From positions 1 through 18,011 of the forward strand of contig NZ_JBNMJV010000047.1 in assembly GCF_050874005.1 (NCBI RefSeq): a stretch of 18,011 nt of DNA, given 5' to 3'. Source of the DNA: Huintestinicola sp050874005. Lineage in GTDB: Bacteria; Bacillota; Clostridia; Oscillospirales; Ruminococcaceae. The notes beneath the pieces were generated by a model. That model made no database searches. It saw only the letters and a list, made by a program, of their open reading frames with translations, and had not been told where the DNA came from. This document shows, piece after piece, positions 6,937 through 14,687 of the stretch. The translations under genes were made by a program, and so were the position numbers. Within the stretch, counting starts at the first letter, position 1; the number at the start of each line of letters is the position of its first letter.

Positions 6937-6965
6937 TTGATTTTTTCGGCAAACAATGGTAAAAT
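6937..6965 (+). promoter_or_regulatory. Promoter of ackA
   Basis: TTGATT (6937-6942), 17-base spacer, TAAAAT (6960-6965), with TG one base before the -10 box. The hexamers are the same as those of the pyrB promoter. The predicted start near 6972 leaves a leader of about 50 bases. Confidence 0.8.
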
Positions 6966-7023
6966 AATCATTGGCATTCATTTTATGTGAATATATTTGA
7001 TATAGGAAAGGTTGTCTTAAAAA

Positions 7024-8220
7024 ATGCTGATTTTAGTTGTTAATGCAGGAAGCTCTTCTCTCAAGTATCAGCTTCTCGATATGGAAAACGAAAGCGTTAT
7101 CGCAAAGGGTAACTGCGACAGGATCGGTATCGGCGGTCACATCTCCCACAAGACCTCCGACGGAAGAAAGGTCGAGCTTGACTGCGATTTCCCCACTCAC
7201 ACCGAGGCTTTTGAAAAACTGGTAGAAGTCCTCACTTCGGGCGAGGCAAAGGTAATCAATTCTATGAGCGAGATAAACGCTGTGGGTCACAGGATCGTGC
7301 AGGGTGCAGAAGTATTCAAGGAGACTACTCTCGTTACCGATGAAGTTATCGACAAGATAGACGCTCTTGCAGAGCTTGCTCCCGTACATAACCACGCTCA
7401 CGCTCTTGCTCTGAGAGCCTGCCGCAAAGTCCTTCCCGATGCTCCTATGGCTGTTGTATTCGACACAGCTTTCCACCAGACAATGCCCGAAAAGGCTTAT
7501 ATGATGGCTTTCCCCTACGAGGATTACGAGCAGTACCACGTTAGAAAGTACGGCTTCCACGGCACATCTCACAGATTTGTTTCCAAGGCTCTTGCCGACG
7601 CTATGGGCAAGGATGTAAAGGACCTGAAGATAATCTCCTGTCATATGGGCAACGGCTCCTCCATTACTGCTGTTGAGTACGGCAAGTCCGTTGATACTTC
7701 TATGGGCTTTACTCCCCTTGACGGTCTTATTATGGGTACACGCTGCGGCTCTGTTGACCCCTCCGCAGTTACATTCCTTATGGACAAGAAGGGCTTCACT
7801 CCCGCTCAGATGTCCGATTATATGAACAAGAAGTCCGGTCTTGCAGGCGTTTCGGGCGTTTCCTCCGACAACAGAGACGTTACCGCTGCTGCAAGGGAAG
7901 GCAACAAGAGAGCAATGCTCGCAAACGAAATGCTCAAATATCAGGCTAAGAAGCTTGTAGGCGCATATGCGGCTGTTATGAACGGCGTTGACGCTATCCT
8001 CTTCACAGGCGGTATCGGTGAGAATGACGCTGCTATCCGTGCAGGCGTTTGCAAGGATATGGATTACCTCGGCATTAAGATAAACGATGAGGCAAACAAC
8101 TCCACAAGAGGCGAACTGAGGCGCATTTCCGCAGATGACAGCAAGGTTCAGGTTTGGGTAGTTCCCACTAATGAGGAGCTTCTTATCGCACGTGATACTC
8201 TTGAACTTATCAGCAAGTAA
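7024..8220 (+). CDS. ackA: Acetate kinase
   Basis: Cytosolic enzyme that transfers phosphate from acetyl phosphate to ADP, giving ATP and acetate in fermentation. The 398-residue length and motifs are standard: N7 in VNAGSSSLKYQL, R90 in GHRIVQGAE, D147 in VFDTAFHQTMP, H179 in YGFHGTSH, the HMGNGSSI loop near 207-214, R240 in GLIMGTRCGSVDPS, FTGGIGEN near 330, and E384 in VPTNEELL. AGGAAAGG lies about 12 bases upstream of the ATG. The gene stands alone between its own promoter and a terminator; phosphotransacetylase (pta), often its neighbour, is not in the window. Codons are strongly biased to those used by the leu genes, as expected for a highly expressed gene. Confidence 0.98.
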   Translation: MLILVVNAGSSSLKYQLLDMENESVIAKGNCDRIGIGGHISHKTSDGRKVELDCDFPTHTEAFEKLVEVLTSGEAKVINSMSEINAVGHRIVQGAEVFKETTLVTDEVIDKIDALAELAPVHNHAHALALRACRKVLPDAPMAVVFDTAFHQTMPEKAYMMAFPYEDYEQYHVRKYGFHGTSHRFVSKALADAMGKDVKDLKIISCHMGNGSSITAVEYGKSVDTSMGFTPLDGLIMGTRCGSVDPSAVTFLMDKKGFTPAQMSDYMNKKSGLAGVSGVSSDNRDVTAAAREGNKRAMLANEMLKYQAKKLVGAYAAVMNGVDAILFTGGIGENDAAIRAGVCKDMDYLGIKINDEANNSTRGELRRISADDSKVQVWVVPTNEELLIARDTLELISK

Positions 8221-8232
8221 TTAAGGCTTTTC

Positions 8233-8270
8233 TGTCCGCTTCGGGGCGTATGCTTCGGGGCGGACATTTT
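8233..8270 (+). terminator. Terminator after ackA
   Basis: TGTCCGC (8233-8239) pairs with GCGGACA (8260-8266), followed by TTTT. The loop region contains two direct copies of GCTTCGGGGCG (8238-8248 and 8252-8262), each overlapping a stem arm. Confidence 0.8.
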
Positions 8271-8314
8271 CATAAAATGCAGTGAGTACAAAGCGATAAA
8301 AGTTCAACTTCTTG

Positions 8315-8343
8315 TTGACAGTAAGGGTGAAAAATGATATAAT
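8315..8343 (+). promoter_or_regulatory. Perfect consensus promoter of the Rpn nuclease gene
   Basis: TTGACA (8315-8320), 17-base spacer, TATAAT (8338-8343), with TG one base before the -10 box. Every recognised promoter element matches consensus. The transcript should begin only about 12-15 bases before the start codon. Confidence 0.92.
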
Positions 8344-8361
8344 AAAAATGCAGGAGGGAGC

Positions 8362-9204
8362 GTGTTGCCATTGTTCAGCGAAGAACGCATTGTAATGCTT
8401 AAGCTCGATGTAATATTCAAACGTGTATTCGGAAATGATAATAACAAGGCAATTATTTCTGCTTTTGTTTCGGATCTGCTTGAGATTCCTCGTGACAGCA
8501 TTAAGGCTATATACATCAACAATGTTGAACTTACTCCCGAATATCTTGAGCAGAAATTCAGCCGGCTTGATCTTAAACTTGATGTAGACGGCAGGATCGT
8601 AAACATCGAAATGCAGGTCAACTTTGAACCCGATTTTAAGGAGCGCACCTTGTTTTATTGGTCAAAGCTCTACAGCGAAGAATTGAAAGCCGGAGAAGAA
8701 TACGGAGAACTGAAGCATACTATCTGTATCAACATCATCAACTTTGACCTGTTCGGCTGCGAGAACTATCATTCAAGCTTTAAGGTTCTGGAAAGTGAGC
8801 GTGGTGAGTTGCTCACAGATAAGTTTTCGATACACTTTTTTGAACTGAAAAAGCTCAGCAAATTCAAGAAAAACAAGCGAATGGAAGATGGGCTGAACCT
8901 TATCAATGCAGAAACGGAGGGTGATCTTATGGCAATTCAGCAGTCAACAACAATTCCCGAAGTCAAGGATACGATCGTTATGCTCCGTCAGCTCAGCGCT
9001 GATGAAAAGGTACGGCAGGAAGCCTATTACCGTGAGAAACGTCTTCACGATGAAGCTTCTGCATTAGGTCACGCCCGCAGAGAGGGTATGCTCGACACTC
9101 TTGCAGACCTTGTAAAAAAAGGATTGATCACCGTATCTCAGGCAGCAGAAGAAGCAAATATGAGTGTATCCGAATTTGAAACAAAAACCGGAGCATTAGT
9201 TTAA
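8362..9204 (+). CDS. Rpn-family recombination-promoting nuclease / PD-(D/E)XK transposase-like protein
   Basis: The 280-residue protein belongs to the Rpn group (often annotated as PD-(D/E)XK nuclease family transposase, PDDEXK_2). The N-terminus LKLDVIFKRVFGNDNNK is characteristic. The presumed catalytic core is the acidic stretch LDLKLDVDG (D70, D74) followed by NIEMQV (E83, Q85), giving the D...E-x-Q form of the motif. The C-terminal 50 residues are charged and helical, with a conserved-looking ARREGM...LVKKGLITVSQAAEEA segment. Known Rpn proteins are DNA endonucleases linked to RecA-independent recombination and horizontal exchange. AGGAGG (8352-8357) is four bases from GTG 8362 and seven from TTG 8365, so translation may begin at the second codon. 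The gene is a free-standing unit with its own promoter and terminator, and no terminal inverted repeats were found. Confidence 0.85.
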   Translation: MLPLFSEERIVMLKLDVIFKRVFGNDNNKAIISAFVSDLLEIPRDSIKAIYINNVELTPEYLEQKFSRLDLKLDVDGRIVNIEMQVNFEPDFKERTLFYWSKLYSEELKAGEEYGELKHTICINIINFDLFGCENYHSSFKVLESERGELLTDKFSIHFFELKKLSKFKKNKRMEDGLNLINAETEGDLMAIQQSTTIPEVKDTIVMLRQLSADEKVRQEAYYREKRLHDEASALGHARREGMLDTLADLVKKGLITVSQAAEEANMSVSEFETKTGALV

Positions 9205-9211
9205 ACAAATG

Positions 9212-9249
9212 AGCCTTGATTTTAATTTGATGATCAAGGCTTATTTTTT
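9212..9249 (+). terminator. Terminator after the Rpn nuclease gene
   Basis: AGCCTTGAT (9212-9220) pairs perfectly with ATCAAGGCT (9233-9241), followed by a T-rich tract (9242-9248). Confidence 0.88.
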
Positions 9250-9296
9250 GTCCTAAAATTAGTTTGTTGAAATTTCGGAAAAAATTTCAAAAGCCC

Positions 9297-9325
9297 TTGA
9301 CAAATCAAAATCGGTGTGCTATACT
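9297..9325 (+). promoter_or_regulatory. Promoter of the leuA T-box leader
   Basis: TTGACA (9297-9302), 17-base spacer, TATACT (9320-9325), with TG one base before the -10 box. The start is predicted near 9332. Confidence 0.9.
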
Positions 9326-9331
9326 GTATTT

Positions 9332-9624
9332 GTAAATATTTCTAAATGCTGTGACAGGAAGAAAGACCGCTTCGTCATTTGCAGAGAGCCGCTGTTTGGT
9401 GCAAAGCGGCATTGATCTACGGTTATAACTCGTCCTCGAGCATTCTTCTGAAAGCTTTTTTGCAAGTAGGTTTGAACGGGTTTCTCCCGTTACAGGGAAG
9501 CGCATTGTTCGATGCGGCTGAGGCATATGGAGTGATCCTTATGCGAAGAAGAGTGGTAACACGGGTATTTGTACTCGTCTCTTAAAGCTTTTATGGGCTT
9601 TAAAAGACGGGCTTTTTTATTTTG
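9332..9624 (+). ncRNA. Leucine T-box riboswitch leader of leuA
   Basis: A T-box RNA senses uncharged tRNA and allows read-through of a terminator. Stem I is closed by GAAGAA (9358-9363) with TTCTTC (9443-9448). Its distal part holds AGAGAGCCGC and TTTGGTGCAAAGCGGC. On the returning strand CTC (9429-9431), followed by a purine, is the likely specifier and reads leucine. The T-box core GAGTGGTAACACGGG (9551-9565) contains UGGU (9554-9557), matching the ACCA end expected of tRNA-Leu. The antiterminator pairs AAGAG with CTCTT (9579-9583) and ACGGGTA with TACTCGT. The competing terminator pairs CGTCTcTTAAAGC (9576-9588) with GCTTTAAaAGACG (9597-9609), followed by six T residues. The 3' boundary is firm; the start is a promoter-based estimate. 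Confidence 0.9.
9576..9624 (+). terminator. T-box-controlled terminator of leuA
   Basis: A 12-bp stem with one mismatch (9576-9588 with 9597-9609) is followed by TTTTTTATTTT. Its left arm includes the CTCTT that the antiterminator needs, so the two structures exclude each other. Confidence 0.88.
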
Positions 9625-9630
9625 GGGTTC

Positions 9631-9782
9631 TCGTTTAAACCGGGACTCGAGCAAATTTTCGTCAATGACTTTATTCAGATGCTAGGCACCAAACCGCAGT
9701 AATACTTGATGTATTACAAGGTTTGGTAACGACGCAGATGAATAAAGTCATAGAAAATTTGCCGAGAAGGAGGTTTAAACGA
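9631..9782. mobile_element. MITE-like inverted-repeat element in the leuA leader
   Basis: The ends TCGTTTAAACC (9631-9641) and GGTTTAAACGA (9772-9782) are perfect 11-bp terminal inverted repeats. GGTTC flanks the element on both sides (9626-9630 and 9783-9787), as a five-base target duplication would; the exact edge is ambiguous by about one base. Inside, the arms pair in blocks: GCAAATTTTC with GAAAATTTGC, ATGACTTTATTCA with TGAATAAAGTCAT, ACCAAACC with GGTTTGGT, and GTAATAC with GTATTAC around a TTGAT loop. The 152 bases have no coding capacity, so a transposase elsewhere would have to mobilise it. It sits between the T-box terminator and the leuA ribosome binding site, so the leuA mRNA carries it as a long hairpin. 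The rest of the leader (9788-9906) shows nothing else clear. Confidence 0.78.
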
Positions 9783-9906
9783 GGTTCACGTTTGTAAAGG
9801 GGGCGGTCGGAATGCTAAGTGACCTATCGGGACTTTTTATCACTAATATCAAATTTACGGCTTGCTCTCTTAGGGCTGCCAAGTAATCAACAGGAGGAAT
9901 TTTACT

Positions 9907-11565
9907 ATGAATGCGTCAAAATACACAAGAGGCTATTTTATGCCCCCCGTCAAGTCAATGAAATGGACCGAAAAGGAATATATCGACCACGCTCCTATGT
10001 GGTGCTCGGTTGACCTGAGAGACGGAAATCAGGCTCTCATTATCCCTATGAGCTTAGAGGAAAAGCTGGAATTCTTCGAGAAGCTGGTCAAGATCGGCTT
10101 CAAGGAAATTGAGATAGGCTTCCCTGCCGCTTCCGAGACCGAGTACGAGTTCTGCCGTGCTTTAATTGAGAGAAATATGATACCCGATGATGTTCGCATA
10201 CAGGTGCTCACTCAGGCAAGAGAGCACATTATCGCAAAGACCTTTGAGGCTCTGGCAGGCTGCAAGAATGCTGTTGTTCATCTGTACAACTCCACCTCTG
10301 TGGCTCAGAGAGAGCAGGTCTTCAAGAAGTCCAAGGAAGATATCGTTAAATTAGCTGTTGAGGGCGCAAAGCTCTGTGCGGAGTATCGTGACAAAACTCC
10401 CGGCAATTTCGTTTTCGAGTATTCCCCCGAAAGCTTCACAGGCACCGAGCCTGAGTTCGCTCTCGAGATATGCAACGCTGTTATCGACGTGTGGAAGCCC
10501 ACTCCCGACAACAAGGTCATAATCAACCTCCCCGTTACCGTTGAGCTGTCCATGCCTCACGTTTACGCTTCGCAGATCGAGTATATGAGCGACAATCTCC
10601 ACGACAGGGAGAACGTCATTATCTCCCTCCACCCCCACAATGACCGTGGCTGTGCTGTGGCTGACGCAGAGATGGGTCTGCTGGCAGGCGGCGACAGAGT
10701 TGAGGGCACCTGCTTCGGAAACGGCGAAAGAACGGGAAATGTGGACATTGTTACTCTCGCTATGAATATGTATTCACAGGGCGTTGACCCCGAGCTGGAT
10801 TTCTCGGATATGCAATCTCTTGTGGAAATATACGAAAGAGTTACACGTATGAAGGTGAACGAGAGAAGTCCTTATGCGGGCAGGCTGGTATTTGCAGCTT
10901 TCTCGGGCTCTCATCAGGACGCTATTGCAAAGGGTATGAAGTGGCGTGAAGAAAAGGATCCCGACCACTGGAACGTTCCCTATCTGCCCATTGACCCCAA
11001 GGACGTTGGCAGAGAGTATGAGGCTGACGTTATCCGTATCAATTCTCAGTCGGGCAAGGGCGGCATCGGCTACATAATGGAGCAGATGTTCGGAATTGAT
11101 ATGCCTCCCAAGATGAGAGAGCATTTCGGCTACGCTGTAAAGAGCGTTTCCGACCACAGCCACAAGGAGCTTATGCCCTCCGAGATAAAGCAGATATTTA
11201 TGGACAGATATGTTAACATTGAAACTGATTTCAAGATCGACGAGGCGCATTTCGTTCAGAAGGACGGAATTACCGCCAGCGTGACCGTTAACAAAAACGG
11301 CAAGATAATCACCCGTGAGGCTGTGGGCAACGGCAGACTTGACGCTGTTTCCAACGCTGTGAAGGACAGTCTCGATATCAAGTATTCCCTCATCACATAT
11401 CAGGAGCACGCTCTCGAGACCACTTCTCAGTCACAGGCTGTAGCATATGTGGGCATTGAGACCGACAAGGGCGTTTTCTGGGGCGCAGGCATTAAGACTG
11501 ACATCATTGACGCTTCTGTTTCGGCTCTCGTTTCGGCTATCAACAACAGCGGTCTTGTAAAATAA
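9907..11565 (+). CDS. leuA: 2-isopropylmalate synthase, type 2
   Basis: Condenses acetyl-CoA with 2-oxoisovalerate to 2-isopropylmalate, the committed step of leucine synthesis. The catalytic barrel starts with SVDLRDGNQAL (metal-binding D36, R38 and D39), then has HPHNDRG with H242, H244 and N245, and GNGERTGN at 271-278. The last 120 or so residues form the regulatory dimerisation domain that binds leucine as feedback inhibitor. The 552-residue length and the N-terminal PVKSMKWTEKEYIDHAPMW segment fit the longer type-2 (LeuA2) form. AGGAGG lies nine bases before the ATG. Expression should be controlled by the T-box upstream. A terminator follows directly, so leuA is transcriptionally separate from the other leu genes downstream. 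Confidence 0.97.
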   Translation: MNASKYTRGYFMPPVKSMKWTEKEYIDHAPMWCSVDLRDGNQALIIPMSLEEKLEFFEKLVKIGFKEIEIGFPAASETEYEFCRALIERNMIPDDVRIQVLTQAREHIIAKTFEALAGCKNAVVHLYNSTSVAQREQVFKKSKEDIVKLAVEGAKLCAEYRDKTPGNFVFEYSPESFTGTEPEFALEICNAVIDVWKPTPDNKVIINLPVTVELSMPHVYASQIEYMSDNLHDRENVIISLHPHNDRGCAVADAEMGLLAGGDRVEGTCFGNGERTGNVDIVTLAMNMYSQGVDPELDFSDMQSLVEIYERVTRMKVNERSPYAGRLVFAAFSGSHQDAIAKGMKWREEKDPDHWNVPYLPIDPKDVGREYEADVIRINSQSGKGGIGYIMEQMFGIDMPPKMREHFGYAVKSVSDHSHKELMPSEIKQIFMDRYVNIETDFKIDEAHFVQKDGITASVTVNKNGKIITREAVGNGRLDAVSNAVKDSLDIKYSLITYQEHALETTSQSQAVAYVGIETDKGVFWGAGIKTDIIDASVSALVSAINNSGLVK

Positions 11566-11576
11566 GTTCTAAGGCG

Positions 11577-11615
11577 TCGGGGCTGATTCACGACTTTGCT
11601 GCAGCCCCGATTTTT
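11577..11615 (+). terminator. Terminator after leuA
   Basis: TCGGGGCTG (11577-11585) pairs perfectly with CAGCCCCGA (11602-11610), followed by TTTTT. It isolates leuA from the yceG-telA-leuCDB block. Confidence 0.92.
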
Positions 11616-11709
11616 GAAAATGTATATGTTTATTTAACAAAGCTTATTGGCAGTTATTGTACATATATACAAAATTTTATGCATTCAGCAAATTTGTTTC
11701 GATTTAGTG

Positions 11710-11738
11710 TTGACAAATTGATACAGATGTGCTATAAT
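11710..11738 (+). promoter_or_regulatory. Distal promoter of yceG-telA, perfect consensus
   Basis: TTGACA (11710-11715), 17-base spacer, TATAAT (11733-11738), with TG one base before the -10 box. The start is predicted near 11745. Two direct copies of GCTAACA follow (11760-11766 and 11783-11789, 23 bases apart) and could be operator half-sites, though this is weak. The spacer between the leuA terminator and this promoter (11616-11709) is AT-rich and shows nothing else. Confidence 0.9.
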
Positions 11739-11829
11739 GTAAGTGCAGCTTTCGGAATGGCTAACATTTTGCGGACGTATTTGCTAACAAATTAAAGATG
11801 AGATTTTAATTAAAAATTGGCAATTTTAC

Positions 11830-11859
11830 TTGACAGGGCAAGGCATAATATTGTATAAT
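11830..11859 (+). promoter_or_regulatory. Proximal promoter of yceG-telA, consensus hexamers
   Basis: TTGACA (11830-11835), 18-base spacer, TATAAT (11854-11859). The start is predicted near 11866, about 42 bases ahead of the yceG ATG. Both hexamers are perfect but the TG extension is absent. Confidence 0.8.
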
Positions 11860-11907
11860 TTATATGTACGTTTAAGTATAAATTATCAGGATTGGCGGCG
11901 ATTATTT

Positions 11908-13488
11908 ATGAATACTTTGGTGGAAACAGTTTCCGCCGATATGAACCGTCTGACAGAGGATCTGCTGGAAAATCACTCCTCAAGGCTGTTTTCCAGAGGC
12001 GGACATTTTACAAAGGATCAGATGATCCCCGTTTATTTTGCCCTTATCTTCGGCTGTGAGGAAAATGCGGACAGCTACAGCAATTTCCTTTTCGGGCTGA
12101 AGGACGATATAAAAAAGACTGCCAAGCCTTTTGCTTTTATCGACTCCCCTATCGGTTCTCCCGATGAAAATGAGCGGCTTGCTTTTTCTGGCATTGACAG
12201 AAGTGCCACGGGAAGTGTTATTTCGGGGCTTTGCTCGATGATAGAGATAAAAAATGACCCCTCACGCACTCTCATTGCTCAGAAGGCTCTGGGCGATATG
12301 CTGTCAATGAGCAGGACGGATATGTTCGAGGCAGGGGTAGACCTTGTTTACAAGCTGAACCTTATTGCAAACGGCATTTGCGTGGGCGAGGGAGACGAGA
12401 TACCCCTTATTATGTACTACGGCAACCCCGTTCCCGAGGATATATTTTTCCTCTGCTTTGCGCAGAGGTGCGGCTTTGACGTTATATGCGTTTCTCCCGA
12501 CAAGAGCTGTCTCACGGGATTTGAGCGGTGTCCCTTTGCGGATAAGATACAAAAGCTCCAGCTGCCTGCTTCAAGGGCTGTGACACCTTTCCCCACAAAG
12601 CTTGTTAAGGCTAAGATAGCAACGGTGGCTTACAGTGCGGAAAGAGAGCTTGATACTGCGCTTTACGGCGGCGATACCATTTTCCGTGACAGGCAGTTTG
12701 AGAAGATGGACTCGGCGGTTCTGAAAACTACTCTTGACGAGATATTTATCCTCTGGGATCAGCCTGCAAAGTTCCGCTCGGGCTTTGCGGTCAGAGGCGA
12801 CAGAGTTGTGGTCCCCACCATTTTTGCTAAGATAAACGGCGTTGATGACGGTGACCTTAAAGCCTACTGGCGGCAGGTGGAGGATATGATAACTCCATTT
12901 ACCACCTACATCATAAAGGCACCTGCGTATAAGCGTCCTGCTGCGAATATGCTGGCTTCATATTCCCGCTTTGTTTCGGGAACTAAGATCGACACGGCAA
13001 GCCTTATGAAGTCTCCGCTTAACAAGTACGGTTTTCTTTCCGAGCCTTTGCAGGAGCTCATTTTTGAGAAGATGCAGGCTTGTGCCGAGGACGGAATGCT
13101 GGAGCTTGACGACCCGACAGAAGCGGTATGCTACATTATCCACGCCGCTTTAAACCTTGACAGGAGCGTTCTCAGAAGTTTGCAGAAATATGATTTCACC
13201 AAGGATATACCTAAATTTGTGGTAGTTGACTCTATCGAGGAGCCTTTTTCAAAGCTTGAATGTGTTCAGCTTCTGCTGCTTTCATATCTGGGCTTTGACG
13301 TGCTTATACTATCACCCTCGGGCTACCGTGACATAGAGGCTTACGTTTCAAGCGACGCTTTCGAGACTCATACTCTGAATGAGTTTAAATATAACGTTTC
13401 GGTTCCTCGGTTCAAGACCCCCGATGAGGCGAAATATCAGAAGCAGAAAAACGGACTTTTCAAAAAATTATTCAGGAAAGGGAGATAA
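11908..13488 (+). CDS. yceG: YceG-like protein, partner of TelA in tellurite/stress modules
   Basis: I assign this 526-residue cytosolic protein to the YceG family (putative component of a biosynthetic module) from its length and its position directly before telA, as in the Bacillus subtilis yceG-yceH pair; molecular function is unknown. The sequence appears internally duplicated: IPLIMYYGNPVPEDI...GFDVICVSPDK (about 165-199) resembles IPKFVVVDS...GFDVLILSPSG (about 434-472). An earlier pair, IPVYFALIFG...FGLKDDI (about 40-68) and VPTIFAKING...QVEDMIT (about 302-329), has a similar offset of about 262-270 residues. No signal peptide or membrane segment is seen; the C-terminus is very basic. 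I use the ATG at 11908, because the frame open to 11830 would place translation over the proximal promoter. The ribosome binding site is weak (AGGATTGGCGGCG). The stop is two bases before telA. Confidence 0.82.
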   Translation: MNTLVETVSADMNRLTEDLLENHSSRLFSRGGHFTKDQMIPVYFALIFGCEENADSYSNFLFGLKDDIKKTAKPFAFIDSPIGSPDENERLAFSGIDRSATGSVISGLCSMIEIKNDPSRTLIAQKALGDMLSMSRTDMFEAGVDLVYKLNLIANGICVGEGDEIPLIMYYGNPVPEDIFFLCFAQRCGFDVICVSPDKSCLTGFERCPFADKIQKLQLPASRAVTPFPTKLVKAKIATVAYSAERELDTALYGGDTIFRDRQFEKMDSAVLKTTLDEIFILWDQPAKFRSGFAVRGDRVVVPTIFAKINGVDDGDLKAYWRQVEDMITPFTTYIIKAPAYKRPAANMLASYSRFVSGTKIDTASLMKSPLNKYGFLSEPLQELIFEKMQACAEDGMLELDDPTEAVCYIIHAALNLDRSVLRSLQKYDFTKDIPKFVVVDSIEEPFSKLECVQLLLLSYLGFDVLILSPSGYRDIEAYVSSDAFETHTLNEFKYNVSVPRFKTPDEAKYQKQKNGLFKKLFRKGR

Positions 13489-13490
13489 TT

Positions 13491-14648
13491 ATGGCATTAC
13501 AGTTCACCCCATCAGAAGAGAAGAAATCAGATGTTATCCAGGCGGAGGCTACAGTTGCGGAGGACACCTCTAAAACTCTTAACCTTAACATTGCCGAGCC
13601 TCAGACCTATTCCATCGTTGACACAAGCAATCAGCTCAAGCAGGAGCTGGCTTCAAGCGATGAGATCGACAAGCTTGTAAGCACCATCAACGCTAACGAC
13701 CCTAACTCCATCATCACATTCGGCAACGAGGTAGCTGAGGAAATTTCCAAGGCTTCCGACCAGGTGCTTAATTCTATGAATATGTCTCAGCTTGACGACT
13801 CAAGTGAGCTTCTCAATGCGCTCAAGAACATTATGGATCAGTTTGACGCCAAGGAGCTTACCGAGGAGAAAAAGGGACTCTTTGCAAATCTCAGACGTCA
13901 GCTTGACAAGATACTTGCTAAGTATCACACTATGGGTGAGGACGTCGATAAGATATATGTTCAGCTCAAGCAGTACGAAAGTGAGATACAGCAGTCAAAT
14001 GTTAAGCTTGAGACTATGTACAACGCTAACATCGAATACTACAAGCAGCTCCTCAAGTACATTATGGCAGGCGAGCAGGCGTGCAAGGAGCTTGACCAGT
14101 ACATTGAGGATTTCCGTGTAAAGGTTCAGAACAATCCCGACGCAGGTACTGCAGCTATGGATCTCCAGACCCTCGAGCAGACAAGAGGCATTATGGAGCA
14201 GAGAGTTATGGATCTGAAAATTGCGGAGAATGTTGCTATGCAGACTGTTCCTATGCTCAAGGCTATGGAATTCTCAAACATCAATCTTATCAGAAAGATA
14301 AATTCCGCATTCATCATCACTATGCCTGTATTCAAGCAGGCTCTTGCTCAGGCTGTTATGCTCAAGAGACAGCGTATCCAGGCTGACGCTATGAAGGCTC
14401 TTGATGACAAGACCAATGAGCTTCTTCTCAAGAATGCTCAGAACACCGTTGACCAGACAAAGATAACCACTATGCTGGCAAACGGCAGCTCCATAAAGGT
14501 GGAGACCCTCGAAAAGACCTGGCAGACTATTGTTACAGGTATCGACGAGACAAGAAAGCTGCAGGAAGAGGCTCGTGCAAAACGTGCCGAGGACAGCAAG
14601 CGTCTTGAAAAACTGAAGGAAGAATACAAGGCTAAAATGAACAGCTGA
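13491..14648 (+). CDS. telA: TelA-family toxic anion resistance protein
   Basis: The 385-residue protein matches the TelA/KlaA family (B. subtilis YceH), associated with resistance to tellurite and other stresses; the biochemical role is not settled. The N-terminal 60 residues look disordered. From about residue 60 to the end the sequence is highly helical, with long coiled-coil stretches (for example LFANLRRQLDKIL, then the charged C-terminal 40 residues rich in Glu, Lys and Arg). The typical central region NIEYYKQLLKYIMAGE and the SNINLIRKINSAFIITMPVFKQAL segment support the family. There is no signal peptide or membrane segment. GGGAGATAATT just before the ATG serves as ribosome binding site, and the two-base gap to yceG indicates translational coupling. 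TerC/TerD-type partners are not in the window. Confidence 0.93.
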   Translation: MALQFTPSEEKKSDVIQAEATVAEDTSKTLNLNIAEPQTYSIVDTSNQLKQELASSDEIDKLVSTINANDPNSIITFGNEVAEEISKASDQVLNSMNMSQLDDSSELLNALKNIMDQFDAKELTEEKKGLFANLRRQLDKILAKYHTMGEDVDKIYVQLKQYESEIQQSNVKLETMYNANIEYYKQLLKYIMAGEQACKELDQYIEDFRVKVQNNPDAGTAAMDLQTLEQTRGIMEQRVMDLKIAENVAMQTVPMLKAMEFSNINLIRKINSAFIITMPVFKQALAQAVMLKRQRIQADAMKALDDKTNELLLKNAQNTVDQTKITTMLANGSSIKVETLEKTWQTIVTGIDETRKLQEEARAKRAEDSKRLEKLKEEYKAKMNS

Positions 14649-14662
14649 TAATTCTTATTTAG

Positions 14663-14687
14663 AGGGTGCGTTCGGCGGGCGCACCCT
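14663..14687 (+). other. Hairpin after telA without a T-tract
   Basis: AGGGTGCG (14663-14670) pairs with CGCACCCT (14680-14687) around a nine-base loop. The following bases are TACACC rather than a T-run, so it may be a weak terminator or an mRNA-stabilising structure that lets transcription pass into leuC. No convincing promoter is seen in 14649-14754. Confidence 0.6.

Noticed and set aside
6748..6981. 77-codon minus-strand frame between the divergent promoters
   Set aside because: AT-rich Phe/Lys/Leu-heavy translation covering both promoters; no ribosome binding site.
7033..7644. Minus-strand open frame opposite ackA
   Set aside because: Shadow of a highly biased real gene; the translation shows no recognisable domain.
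9819..10013. 64-codon frame overlapping the start of leuA
   Set aside because: GTG start without a ribosome binding site; overlaps leuA in another frame and has no motif.
11830..11907. Longer N-terminus for YceG
   Set aside because: The extension would be translated from the -35 to -10 region of the proximal promoter; ATG at 11908 fits better.
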